Notes under the pieces: generated by a model
The model's input: only the letters and a program-made list of their open reading frames with translations
Told to the model about the DNA's origin: nothing
The model's database searches: none
Shown here: in pieces, positions 1 to 9,500 of the stretch
Layout of the letters: each line of letters begins with the position of its first letter
How positions within the stretch are numbered: position 1 is the stretch's first letter
Translations under genes and position numbers: made by a program
DNA from: Basidiobolus ranarum
Taxonomy: Eukaryota; Basidiobolomycota; Basidiobolomycetes; Basidiobolales
Direction of reading: 5' to 3'
NCBI GenBank assembly: GCA_040143965.1
Contig: JASJQH010007098.1
Location: 1-20,673, forward strand
DNA length: 20,673 nucleotides

Positions 1-348
1 CTATGATGTCTGGAAGCCATCACTAAAGAAGGGGATACTGTCATGATTCTGATCTTGGCATACTGATCCACTGCATATGGAACTCTTCTATTATTAGGTT
101 GACGACATTTCTTTTCCATTATATAAAAGTGGCTAAAATGTAAATTTGTGGCGAGCCTTTTGTGCGCCAGGGTCTCTTTTATATAAAAGCCCGAGCTGGA
201 CGTTTGCACATACGTGGTCCATCAGATACGTCACATATTGGCTAACTTGTAAAACAATATTACTCAATTCATTTGTCCAAAACACCTTAGTAATCTTATA
301 GTATGATGACGTACAATTGACGACATCAAGTTTATTGAAGGTAGCCAT
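1..348 (-). other. possible partial gene at left edge (unrecognised)
   Basis: On the minus strand an ATG at 346-348 opens a 71-codon frame ending at 133. A GTATGT-type donor lies inside it and a TTTTAG acceptor sits just before position 130. A second frame, beginning with an ATG at 119, stays open to the window edge (39 codons). This could be the first exons of a gene reading out of the window, starting about 80 bp beyond the KDSR stop codon. I do not recognise the protein, no exon joining is compelling, and open frames of this size occur by chance in AT-rich DNA. Confidence 0.25.
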
Positions 349-429
349 GATTGATAAGCCGATACAACTATACAGCCGTGGTATATCCTGCTGGTCATTA
401 AATCACTACACTAATAACAGCAAACTGGC

Positions 430-1976
430 TCAGTTTGTCTTTAACTTTTGGCCAAAGCGGAGTACTTCAAAGTCAACAAATAGACGGATGATCGGAGCAG
501 CAATCTATAATGTTACAAATCTAAGTTTCAAGATACCATCGCGCTATATTCAATAAATGATTTGTACCAAGCTAATGACGGATAATCCAAGGTCGATAAA
601 GACATTATTTGAAGGGACAAATCCTATGTTAAGGTGGCTTATGAGTATGTGTACTAAAAGTTTGTTTTGCGCCATTGTTCATTTACCTTTGTTAGCACAT
701 CTGGCTAGGTTGCCGATAAAGTCCGATGAGATAAAGCAATGGTTTTCGCTAATCGCTATAGGTTGTAATGTGAAGATATTAGAAACAAAAGAGTAAAGAG
801 AAAGTGAATCAAGCACTGCTTATTAAGTACTACCTTGGACTAAGGCTTGGGCAGCGACATCAGGTGAGATGGCCGATTCCTCTCCCTCAATTTGCTTAGT
901 TATCTGCGGCTTAGTTTCGTTCTATTAGAGTAAAAGGATTGAGCACATGTGCCTTGTTGGAGAAAGAATGGTGTATACCTCTGTCTTTAAGCCCGGTGTA
1001 TCCATGTTTCCTGGGAAATAGCAATGCACATCTATGCCGTACATCGCTAGCTCGTTACGGAGCACCTCGGCCAGCCCTATTCGTATACGGTGTTAAATCT
1101 ACACGCTACAAGCTCACATCTGTATTTGTTCAGTATCATACCTCTGATCGCAAATTTTGTGGGCGAATAAGACGCGTAGCCAACGAAGGCAAGAAGACCA
1201 GCAGTAGAACTAACCAATAAAATTTTCCCCTTAATATTTTGCTCGATCATTTTCTTAACAGAGGCCTTTGAATCAATGTTAGTAGGAGGAGTAAAAGGAA
1301 TAAAATAAATATACTAACATGAACGGTATATAATGCACCAAAGTAGTTTAATTGCATAGTCCGTTCAAAAGTTTCGACATCCTGCTCCACAAAAAGACCA
1401 GGTACTGCCAAGCCTTCAAAATAAACCTTGGGTTTAACATGAAGATAACATTACGCTCAAGTTTCTTAAAATCATACCTGCACAGGGAAACACATATTCA
1501 GGGATCATACCCTTTTGTTGTTCGATGGCTTCTTCCAGAGCACGTTTAGCTTCCTCCTTTTCACTTACATCCGCAGATACGTAGCTAATCTCTTGAGTTT
1601 GGCTTTTTCTTGCTTGCTACAAATATATAACAGCTCAATAAATGCATTCTCCAGAAGTTAAACTTCAATTTCTGAAACCTTGATTTCAGCCACCGCTTGT
1701 TCTAATGTTTCCTTCTTTCTAGCAACAATAGTAACGTGAGCACCACGCTTGGCCATTTCTACAGCTAACGATTTTCCCAGACCGGTGCTTCCTCCCGTAA
1801 TATAACAGTGCTATGAACAACAAATTAGCTAGATGAAGAGGTCTGAGCAAGCGGTTTGAATGACTGGTTACCTTTCCTTCAGGGTTGAATTTTTTGGCCC
1901 ATAGAAGGTTATAGAGGGGAGTAAAGTAGTATAACCCCAAGCAAGAGGTAACGGTAAGGTATATTAACCAAGACAT
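430..1976 (-). CDS. KDSR/TSC10: 3-ketodihydrosphingosine reductase (short-chain dehydrogenase), ten exons
   Basis: The enzyme reduces 3-ketodihydrosphingosine to dihydrosphingosine with NADPH, the second step of sphingolipid synthesis, at the cytosolic face of the ER. I read exons 1976-1872, 1810-1679, 1616-1478, 1413-1319, 1265-1142, 1076-979, 921-834, 755-687, 623-568 and 504-430. They give 326 residues (human is 332, yeast Tsc10 320). Visible parts are an N-terminal membrane helix (about 2-25), the Rossmann motif TGGSTGLG (40-47), CAG at 124-126, Asn148, the Ser176/177 pair, the catalytic pair Tyr190 and Lys194 in YSPTK, the PG..DTPG loop near 220, and a hydrophobic C-terminal segment (about 290-312). 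All nine introns are 53-78 bp with GT..AG ends. Intron 4 carries a perfect TACTAAC branch site. The donor of intron 2 could lie 15 bp further on, adding five residues. It is divergent to the first RING gene across about 675 bp. No TATA box is evident. Confidence 0.95.
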
Positions 1977-2651
1977 TGTATTGGCAGAGAGGTTGTAACA
2001 ACTCCAGACTGATCAGAATAATTATCCATTTTGCTGACCATCGATTTTTTCTCTTATTGGTGGGTAGTGTAGGCATGGGTTCAATGATAAAGCTATCCCA
2101 TCACACAAGCACATTAGACTGTATATTTACATATTAATATTCTGGATTTAACACTGTATCATACGAAATTCAACCTGGAAAGCAATACAACGTTGACGGG
2201 GCCAATTTGAAGTAGGTATTGAAGGCTACTGTCGTTTAATTGTGAAATGGCCCAATGAAAAGTATAATAACTACCAAAAACGGAACTTTTTGAGGGTTAA
2301 AAAACCTCATTATTGGCATAGGCCAAGTTACCATTGAGAGTTATATATGATCTCCGAATCTCTTGCCAAAGCTCCAATACATGTGATTTCTGAAACCTCC
2401 TTTTTTTGAGGAACTTCACCAATGATACCATTATAGCTAAACAAGCTTCTTTTAATATGGGACGACGCTATCCATCGAACAAACGATTTTTCCATTAATA
2501 TATATTCGACTACTCCTACCTACTTTCCACTAGTGATCGTTGTTCGGGATCATCTTCGAACCAGATGTGCATCCTCCTTTACTGGTTACGAACACTGTAT
2601 ACTAAGTTTTTATCTTGCGTAGTATTAAACCCTTTCTCCATCGACTTTAAC
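1977..2651. promoter_or_regulatory. divergent intergenic region between KDSR and the first RING gene
   Basis: This 675-bp stretch must hold the promoters of KDSR (leftward) and the RING gene (rightward). On the RING side there is a TATA-like tract at 2495-2505. The KDSR side shows no clear TATA box, as is common for housekeeping genes. An ATG at 2565 in frame with the RING gene falls in this region (see the RING entry). No other gene is seen. Confidence 0.5.
2495..2505 (+). promoter_or_regulatory. TATA-like box of first RING gene
   Basis: The tract TTAATATATAT lies 60 bp before the in-frame ATG at 2565 and about 150 bp before the preferred ATG at 2652. The other two RING genes have TATA boxes 37-52 bp before their ATGs. 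By that spacing the upstream ATG, or a transcript covering it, is plausible. Confidence 0.45.
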
Positions 2652-3056
2652 ATGTCAACTTTAATTAGTATTACGAGTTTACTATTTGCTCCATTATCTT
2701 TACTTCTTTATATTTATCAAAGTTCCCAACCCTCAGACTTTGAAGAAGACGACTTCTTTGATATGTACCTCACGGGAAATCCCCAATCTGGGTACAACTC
2801 CTTGGTAGAGTCTGATATACCAGGCTGCATATCTTTAGCAGAAGAAATGATAAAACGTTTACCTTTGATTTCAGATAGAGAATGCGCGAAAACAAAATGT
2901 GCGATTTGCCATGAGGAATTCGAAAATAAGCAAACCGACTATCAAATGAGACGAATGCCTTGTGGTCATGCATTTCATCAAGATTGTTTATTACCTTGGT
3001 TGCAACGAGTCAATAGTTGCCCACTATGTCGGCGTAAAATTAATGTTGATATTTGA
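2652..3056 (+). CDS. small membrane-anchored RING-H2 protein, copy 1
   Basis: This is a probable E3 ubiquitin ligase of 134 residues. Residues 4-22 form a hydrophobic segment, likely a signal anchor. An acidic patch follows (EEDD at 31-34), then a linker, then a C-terminal RING-H2 finger with ligands Cys83, Cys86, Cys104, His106, His109, Cys112, Cys123 and Cys126. Pro and Trp lie at 115-116, the usual E2-contact position. The arrangement resembles the C-terminus of RNF126/RNF181-type ligases but with a much shorter N-terminus. I chose the ATG at 2652 because the resulting N-terminus aligns with copy 2 (hydrophobic start, then a Ser/Asp-rich patch). An in-frame ATG at 2565 would add 29 residues. 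It is intronless. The substrate is unknown. Confidence 0.85.
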   Translation: MSTLISITSLLFAPLSLLLYIYQSSQPSDFEEDDFFDMYLTGNPQSGYNSLVESDIPGCISLAEEMIKRLPLISDRECAKTKCAICHEEFENKQTDYQMRRMPCGHAFHQDCLLPWLQRVNSCPLCRRKINVDI

Positions 3057-3965
3057 CTTGTAGGCTTAATGGTTGCTTCGTTTGTTGTATCACAATGTTT
3101 CAAAAAATGGACAGGGATTTTTTATGACATAAAGCTGAGTACTATATCATATATGTTGCTATTACGTTGAAATCGAATGTAAACACCTGGTCTTTGTATA
3201 TAACAGAGTATCTAGTCGACTCTTGTAAATTTTAATAAATTCAATATACTGTCTTAGAACATCACTTGTTCACTAGTAGCGACAGAGATGATTTAGTGTG
3301 ATTGTCTTCGATGAATTCTAGCGATCAAGCCCAAAGTAGTACATAGCAAGAGCAACTGACACAAGTTCTTTCTAGTAGCGTTGGGTCACACACGCATGTA
3401 TGGATGAGATCTTTTCGAAAGAAAGCTCCCAAACACCAGTTGATTTGAAAATGAACTACGACGAGTACCGTTGATAAATATGCAAAGATCAGTTGTGCCC
3501 AAATTGTCTAGAAAGATATACGGGGTAGTCCGAGTCTGGGCTTCCTAGAATAATATTACTCGGACATTACGGCTTTCCCTAGATTAGATACAACAGGTTT
3601 TGATAATCCACACCATGAATTGTGTATCAATTTAGCTTTTATGCCAATCTAATTGTGGAAAGCTATACACCGAAAGGACACTAGGGTATAGTAACAATTG
3701 GGTAGATTTGTAAAGAAGTGGTTTTCATTAATAGAACACTCAGAAATGATTTCTTTAGGGCCTTGTTAAAGCCCAGGTACCATGTTTCTCCCTAAATATA
3801 CAACCGCACAATGCTCCGACACATCCCGATAGATCATTTGGCCCAGATCCTCAATACTGTAAGTAATCTAAAACTCACATTCACTATGGTATTATTGTTT
3901 CATAGATTTCGACCTGGTGCTGTACACCACCTACTGGGCCAACAAATAGACCGAACAGCAGGTGA
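3057..3965. other. intergenic region between RING copies 1 and 2
   Basis: No firm gene is present. A short spliced frame can be drawn: an ATG at 3811, a GTAAGT donor near 3859, a TTTCATAG acceptor near 3905 and a stop at 3963-3965, for about 36 codons. It matches nothing I know and overlaps the promoter zone of RING copy 2, so it is not called as a gene. Confidence 0.4.
3234..3239 (+). terminator. AATAAA polyadenylation signal of RING copy 1
   Basis: AATAAA lies about 180 bp after the stop codon of the first RING gene, in an AT-rich stretch, and is the first canonical signal on that strand. Confidence 0.5.
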
Positions 3966-3973
3966 TATATAAG
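3966..3973 (+). promoter_or_regulatory. TATA box of RING copy 2
   Basis: TATATAAG lies 52 bp upstream of the ATG at 4025. Between them is a pyrimidine-rich leader typical of fungal start regions. Confidence 0.7.
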
Positions 3974-4024
3974 CGAGTCACTCTTAGGATACTCTCCTCA
4001 TTTTTACATTAGCCCATCCCAACA

Positions 4025-4507
4025 ATGCCAGTACTGAGCGCTTCGTTTGCATTTTCTTTAATTGGCGCATTCTTACCAATTTCCATCTATTTGCTGAGTG
4101 ATCAAGAAGCAAGCGATTCCTCTGATGACGATGCAGCCACATTTGACGTTATGCTAGACTCATTTTTCATCGGAGTACCACATCCAACACGACACCAAAC
4201 GCAAGATCGTACCAATGGATTCATACCCGCCTCGCAAGAAGCCATGAATGATCTGCGTACAGTACCGTTGGCTGAAAACTCAAAACATGCCTGCTGTATA
4301 TGTCTGGAGACATTATATTCTTGTACGTCAGCTAAACCAGCCAAGGAGATGCCCTGTAGACATTTGTTCCATCAAGAATGCATATTCTCTTGGCTGTCGG
4401 TATCCAATACCTGTCCGCTCTGCCGATATGGGATTGACACTGACAATAAAGATTACAACGAGTCTCTCCATCAAAGGATGGTCAAAGATCCTCGGAACTC
4501 AGCTTAG
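4025..4507 (+). CDS. small membrane-anchored RING-H2 protein, copy 2
   Basis: This is a probable E3 ubiquitin ligase of 160 residues without introns. Residues 4-24 are hydrophobic (signal peptide or anchor), followed by a Ser/Asp-rich patch at 30-37. The finger has ligands Cys90, Cys93, Cys111, His113, His116, Cys119, Cys130 and Cys133. A PASQEAMNDL-type helix at about 68-77 precedes it, the same position as in RNF115/126-type ligases. Compared with copy 1 the second-ligand loop is longer and the protein carries about 25 extra polar residues at the C-terminus. It shares FHQ.C, a Trp-containing helix and CPLCR with the two neighbours, which points to local duplication. TATA box and start codon are well placed. 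Target and partner E2 cannot be told from sequence. Confidence 0.87.
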   Translation: MPVLSASFAFSLIGAFLPISIYLLSDQEASDSSDDDAATFDVMLDSFFIGVPHPTRHQTQDRTNGFIPASQEAMNDLRTVPLAENSKHACCICLETLYSCTSAKPAKEMPCRHLFHQECIFSWLSVSNTCPLCRYGIDTDNKDYNESLHQRMVKDPRNSA

Positions 4508-5103
4508 GAGGCCACCAACATTAAGATCCAGGAAGTGTCAAATCTGGATGAATGCGAGTCCTTGATCCCCCATATTACAATGTAAATCATATAGATTCAT
4601 TTCAATGCCTCCTTTCTTTTCAACCCAGAAATTCTCTTAAATATGCCATCGAAATCATCATATTATATATATACATTTACAATCCTCACAATCGAATCAA
4701 TTTCTCTCCCTCTAATGAATAAATCTCTGTATTTTCTTAATTTGCTGTAAACCAAACAGACCCTTACACATGACTTCAGCTTGTCCAGCGGGCTACCTAG
4801 AATTTGGCCGAAATGAAAGGGCTTTATGGTAGAAAACTGCCCTCGACAAAGCTCGGTGGAGTTGCAGAGAGCAATCGGGTGGCTGATGCAATGCAGTGTC
4901 AATCTGGTAGCCCATCATAAGATGGCCATTGGCGTTTAATCAGTAGGTGATAATGCTATTAGGATTTCAGTGAATTTAGGATAAGGGCTTAGGATATTTA
5001 TGATTTGAAGATAGATTATGTACATGCAAATACTACATTGGGGGCTTAACATACAAATCGAAGGATTGAAAATGTGGCATTACTAAGTGAGGGAGAAACC
5101 GTT
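4508..5103. other. intergenic region between convergent RING copies 2 and 3
   Basis: This 596-bp stretch separates two genes that point towards each other, so it holds their 3' ends. An AATAAA for the plus-strand gene lies at 4718-4723. The 79-codon minus-strand frame in it has no recognisable features. Confidence 0.5.
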
Positions 5104-5487
5104 CTACTCAAGACTTCTTTCTAGTTCATATCTACAAAGTGGACATGCACTAACTATGTCAAGCCACGAAAATAGACATTTTTGGTGAAACATGTGCTGA
5201 CAGGGCATTTCGCGAACCACGCAATTGTGATGGTTTAAGTTCTCAAGGCATATGGCACATATATCATCGCCGTCATGACGCACGATGGCGAGATTGTCTT
5301 TGGCTGCAGACGTTAATGTATTGCTTCTTATGGGTGAGCAAAGCCATGGCGGCATATCTATCTCCATATTATCGAAGTTGATGTCGAATAGGTAATCCCC
5401 AGTGAACTGAAGGATGCTTGTGAGCAAAGAGAGCATTTTGGTAAAGCTTGTGGGTAATGTGTAGGGATGCTGAGTGGTGGGATCCAT
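5104..5487 (-). CDS. small RING-H2 protein, copy 3
   Basis: This is a probable E3 ubiquitin ligase of 127 residues, intronless. The RING-H2 finger sits at the C-terminus with ligands Cys77, Cys80, Cys96, His98, His101, Cys104, Cys115 and Cys118, and closes with CPLCRY as in copy 2. The N-terminus is less clearly membrane-seeking than in copies 1 and 2. Only a short amphipathic stretch (about 18-29) is hydrophobic, so this copy may be soluble or weakly attached. A second in-frame Met at residue 18 would give a start closer to the hydrophobic starts of the other copies. A TATA box 37 bp upstream favours the first Met. It is inverted relative to copies 1 and 2. Confidence 0.86.
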   Translation of the reverse strand: MDPTTQHPYTLPTSFTKMLSLLTSILQFTGDYLFDINFDNMEIDMPPWLCSPIRSNTLTSAAKDNLAIVRHDGDDICAICLENLNHHNCVVREMPCQHMFHQKCLFSWLDIVSACPLCRYELERSLE

Positions 5488-5523
5488 TTTAAATGAGGTT
5501 CAGTAAGAGATCGAACTAACAAG

Positions 5524-5531
5524 CTTTTATA
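5524..5531 (-). promoter_or_regulatory. TATA box of RING copy 3
   Basis: On the minus strand this reads TATAAAAG, 37 bp before the ATG at 5487. The short leader is similar to that of the alpha/beta hydrolase gene. Confidence 0.7.
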
Positions 5532-8319
5532 ACCTATTCGCAGCGCTGATAAATAGCCCTCATGTCATCAGACTCTACAATGGCCCATTTTAGTTTAACT
5601 TCCATCCACATCTATAGTCCTAGAATGCGACTAATAAGGTGGACATGCATAGCAATATCAGCTCTGGTAAAGCCACCCAGCTCTCTGGCTGAGGATTTCA
5701 TTTGACAATTCGTGATATAGATTGAATTTTTCGTCAGAGTAAACTGGGTCATTCCTGATATTGAAGGTAGAACGAAACCAATTACCAACATGGGAAGTTT
5801 GTCTCAAACCATGCTGAAGACTATTTTGGCCATCATTCAAATTAACCTTATACTTCCAATAGTCTAACTGCAGCACGTGTCAACATGACGTGACAAAGAA
5901 GCCCTATCTACTCGGGAGGCAGTTATTAGAAGCAAGTGCTTACTGTCCTACGACCTCTGATATTCTGTTGGGCAATTTCCATGCTCTGTTGATTTTGCTC
6001 ATGACACCTCAGGGGCTCCTAGCTTCATGGATTTGCTGTTGGATGTTTGACTCATCCAGATGGTCGCCGCCCCCTGTCAAATGGGATCATTACTGATCGT
6101 TCTCGAACACCAGAGAGGAAATACAGCCATTTATAGAAACATACTTGCTAATTGTTACTATATAATCTCCGCAGATGTAGTTAATTTTGAGTTAAGCAGC
6201 TGATCTCTGTACTGCTTAATTGCCGTGGATAATGGTTGGGTTAGCAATCCAGCAGTAGGGTCATGGTTAAGCATGGCTATGGAAGGTTGGCGTCAGCTGG
6301 TTGAAGTTCTAGATCTAATGCGTATGAATCTTTTGTTGTCTTCAAAACATAGAAGAAGACTTCTTTGCGTGATACGCTCCTGTCTACCCGTGATATTCTC
6401 CTAGGGTTATGTCGGATTTCCAAGCCGGGACAGACTTCGATGGTCATTTCGTGTAGAACGATTCGCTCAAATGATTAGATCCTAGCAACTTTAATTCCTG
6501 ATTAAGAGCCATTGAAGGCATCCGCTCTTTCGATTCAACTCCCTATTACCAATTTTAATAAGCCTGCATGTGATTTTCAACATCATAGAATCTATGATAG
6601 AAAATGGCATCGGCCTCATAAGTGGTGGGTGTCGCATTATTTGATCTATAAGTGTTTACGAATGAGCCGCCATACTCGTAGTGATCCTTCATTTGGTTGG
6701 ATTTCTACTGCATGATCAGTGTTGTTGATATCTCCTAGTTATAATTGGTCTGCGGCACGCCAGGGCTTTTGAAAAGTCATATTCCCAGTGGTTCTCTATA
6801 GTGGCTTTCGATAGTATCACCATTACCCTGATCGCCAGTAGCTCTTACTGGGAATGTCCGAAAAAGGGACTCCAACTGGTTTGGTTGGAAATCGATGAAT
6901 TCAGTTAGTGGTATCGTGATGAGGGTATCTAAATTAGTACTGATTATAGTATGCCACACTTGGCTATCATATATTACAAACAGGCGTCACTTGACACAAT
7001 CTCCACTTAATAAGGCCCCGCCATTCAACCATTCTCGGACATGACATTAAGAGACAAAAGTGAGGGCAATATCCCACGCTAGAATGCACTCCATATCATG
7101 ACTTGGCATCCCAAGTATATGTTGTGGTGGAGAGCAAAGTCTGGACAAACCATATCTGCTACTGCTCTTGAAACACCGCATTCTAGTCGCTAATTAATGC
7201 AACTATTTCAGAAATAGATGAGAAACTAGATCACCTAGAATCCAACGGAGTAAATATATTTAAAGCGTACTGTTACATATGGGGAGCTACTAGGAAACTA
7301 ATCCTTTCTACTGTCAGATTCAACAAATTTAGCTTATGATGATTGAAGCATGTGTCATTTGATAATGGTATGCCATATCTGAATAAATTTAGCGAGAACT
7401 AGTAGGTAGCAAAGAGATTGGTTGAATTCCTCTTACCAAGCGTAGATTATTCCTAACAAAGCTAAAACCAGAACCATTAACCAACTCTAATTTAGATCAT
7501 GAGAGATGACTCGAAAGCCATGCAGCATATGTAAGTCTGGATACCTTTCAAGATATAGATTATTAATTTTTTAATATATACCATCACAATCAGAACTTGT
7601 CTCTCTTACTAGGAGTCTAGCGAGTGTATTTGCAGTAGGCATCTGATTGGATTTGTCTAGAACCAATGTTGCTTAAACACATGTGTATTCGTCTGCCTAC
7701 CTGGATGATACGGAGTCTTTGAACTTTTGATGAGAAAGTATGCACATAGTGGAGTTGATAGAAATCAATGGTTACAGTGTTTCAGTAGGCGTTGTGGTAG
7801 GATATTCAAAGTGAAGTTGAGATTTGCACTTTCTCTAATAGTTGTAATACATGTCAAGCCAATGTTCAGCATAGTGTATGAGTATTTGGGCTCTAAACTG
7901 TAGTGCTACAATTTGTGGGTACATTCCAAGATCTACTAATAATGAAATTTTGATTGCGGTTAACTCGCTAACAAACTTTTGGCATTTATATATAGTAGTA
8001 ACATTGTTTGAAAGGCAACAACACACGTAGAGAGCTTGCCTCAATGGTACTACAAATATGGATACTATCGTTGAAGCACTATAGCTGAGTACCAAGTATA
8101 ACGCCTACCTTTGGAAAATGCAGCTCAATGAAATACGTGACAATCTTCATTAGCAATCAGCAGCTATTGATAATATAACTAATCTTGAAATGAAGTATTA
8201 AATACTTGTTTCTAAATGGGGATATTGTGATACGAGTGCTGAGTGCTGTAGTGACACTTTATCAGTTACTGACAATCCAGGCACTGCTGGTTGTCAAAGT
8301 AATTATGGAATGGTATATA
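5532..8319. other. unassigned region, possible decayed coding sequence
   Basis: No intact gene is recognised in these 2.8 kb. On the minus strand between about 6960 and 5658 there are several protein-like open stretches: a 60-codon frame at 6959-6777, an open run around 6455-6286, and a 72-codon frame at 5876-5658 that could be preceded by an intron with GTAAGC donor, TAATAAC branch site and TGCAG acceptor. They change frame repeatedly, so they may be a dead host gene or chance. From 7.0 to 8.3 kb an 86-codon minus frame (8095-7835) is the only long one and has no recognisable features. Confidence 0.3.
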
Positions 8320-8626
8320 TGTTGAAAATGACATAGCTTAAACATATATATAGCCATATAGCTAGCTACCTAAATTTCACTACGTTATTTTTCAAAATCT
8401 TCATGAGAAATTTACTTGGAATATTTTTACCAACTTGGGAGTTCTAAGATTATACAATTTTCTCAAACTTGCCCAAAAGACCCCAAACTTTGTACTCGGC
8501 ATGTTAGCTTATCTACTTCTTGACAAAAGTATAAACATCAACTCGCACTCAATAAATCAGTAAGTGAAAACTACCAACTCTCTAGTTCTCCAAACTACTT
8601 CCAACAACTCCCAAAATACTTCAACA
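8320..8626 (+). mobile_element. Ty1/copia-type solo LTR (copy A), fossil
   Basis: The stretch begins TGTTGAA and ends TTCAACA, the short inverted ends of this LTR family, and follows the same order of blocks as the better-kept copies at 9156 and 20271, including the AATAAA region near its 3' part. At 307 bp it is slightly shorter than those (about 340-350 bp). No target-site duplication or primer-binding site is visible beside it, so it is an old solo copy or a rearranged one. Confidence 0.75.
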
Positions 8627-8721
8627 CCATATTCATTGTTGGACAACCTCTACCTTTATTCTAGATCTTGTAGTAACCCAGCTTCATAGGAATGGCTGGA
8701 GGATCAATGTGGCCTTCATAT

Positions 8722-8915
8722 TGTTGAAGTACTCTGGGAGTTTGTTGGAAGTGGTTTGGAGAACTAGAATAATTGGTGGTTTTCATTTATTGAGTTGACA
8801 TTTATAGCTGGACAAGCAAATAAACATGTAGAATGTGCTAAGAAGTGACCCAGGAGCATGTGTGCAAATTTTGTGGCTTCTAGGACAAGTCTGAAAATTC
8901 TATAAACCTGAGAGC
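8722..8915 (-). mobile_element. copia-type LTR fragment in inverted orientation (copy B), fossil
   Basis: This is the reverse complement of the 3' half of the same LTR family, starting with TGTTGAAG and stopping where another inverted piece (8916-8979) begins. It lies 95 bp after copy A, so A and B face each other. Confidence 0.7.
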
Positions 8916-8979
8916 TGTTAATGTATTTTGGGAGCCTGTTGGAAGTGGTTTGGAGAAATATAGATATTGATGGTTTTCC
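8916..8979 (-). mobile_element. short inverted LTR end fragment (copy B2), fossil
   Basis: A second, abutting inverted copy of the LTR 3' end, recognisable by the block GGAGCCTGTTGGAAGTGGTT. Only the terminal 60 or so bases remain. Confidence 0.6.
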
Positions 8980-9150
8980 AACATATGGTAGAATTACAGT
9001 GTTTGGCCTATGTAAAGTGGAAAAATTTGAGATTATCTAAGAAAATATACTAACTATACCTACTGCTTCCTGGTATTGAGGAATAAAGCAGCCTATATAT
9101 TTGTATTCCTAATACCACCAGAATTAGTGAGTTCTGTACCAGTGTATGAG

Positions 9151-9155
9151 TATTG
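9151..9155. repeat. target-site duplication, left copy
   Basis: TATTG directly before the LTR at 9156, repeated exactly at 9496-9500 after it. Five base pairs is the usual size for Ty1/copia integration. Confidence 0.85.
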
Positions 9156-9495
9156 TGTTGAAATTAGCAATGCTTAAACACCTATATAGTCATATATAGC
9201 TTAGTACTTAGTTTTCTTATATTTCACTAAGACATTATTCTCAATTGGAACTTACTTGGAATTTTTTTCCAACTTTGAAGTTCTCAGATATATAGATTTT
9301 TCAAACTTGTTCTAAAAGCCCCAAACTTTGCACACATGTTTCTGGGACCTTCCTTAACATATTCTACACGTTGATTTGTATACATCTTGACAAAACTATA
9401 AATATCAACTTTCAACTCAATAAATCAATAAGTGAAAACTACCAATTCCTCTAATTCTCCAAACCACTTCCAACAGGCTCCCAAATACTTCAACA
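9156..9495 (+). mobile_element. Ty1/copia-type solo LTR (copy C)
   Basis: A 340-bp LTR bounded by TGTTGAA and TTCAACA and flanked by a perfect 5-bp duplication (TATTG). This shows a complete insertion later reduced to one LTR. Near the 3' part lie a TATAAATA box and, about 20 bp on, CTCAATAAATCAATAAG, which fit promoter and polyadenylation signals of an LTR. By eye it is about 87 percent identical to the copy at 20271. It is the best-kept copy in the window and probably the least old. Confidence 0.88.
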
Positions 9496-9500
9496 TATTG
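9496..9500. repeat. target-site duplication, right copy
   Basis: TATTG, identical to 9151-9155 on the other side of the solo LTR. Confidence 0.85.

Noticed and set aside
317-796. Two consecutive plus-strand frames (317-556 and 557-796) in the same phase.
   Set aside because: They lie antisense to the last exons and introns of KDSR, whose exon chain is fully supported by homology.
939-1549. Plus-strand frames of 93 and 65 codons.
   Set aside because: Antisense shadows of KDSR exons.
1719-1976. An 85-codon minus-strand frame as a gene of its own.
   Set aside because: It reads KDSR exon 1 through intron 1 and then out of frame.
3811-3965. A 36-codon spliced frame before RING copy 2.
   Set aside because: Too short, unrecognised, and runs into the promoter of the next gene.
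4663-4902. A 79-codon minus frame between the convergent RING genes.
   Set aside because: No motif, no promoter, and a length expected by chance.
7835-8095. An 86-codon minus frame.
   Set aside because: No recognisable motif, start context or splice partners.
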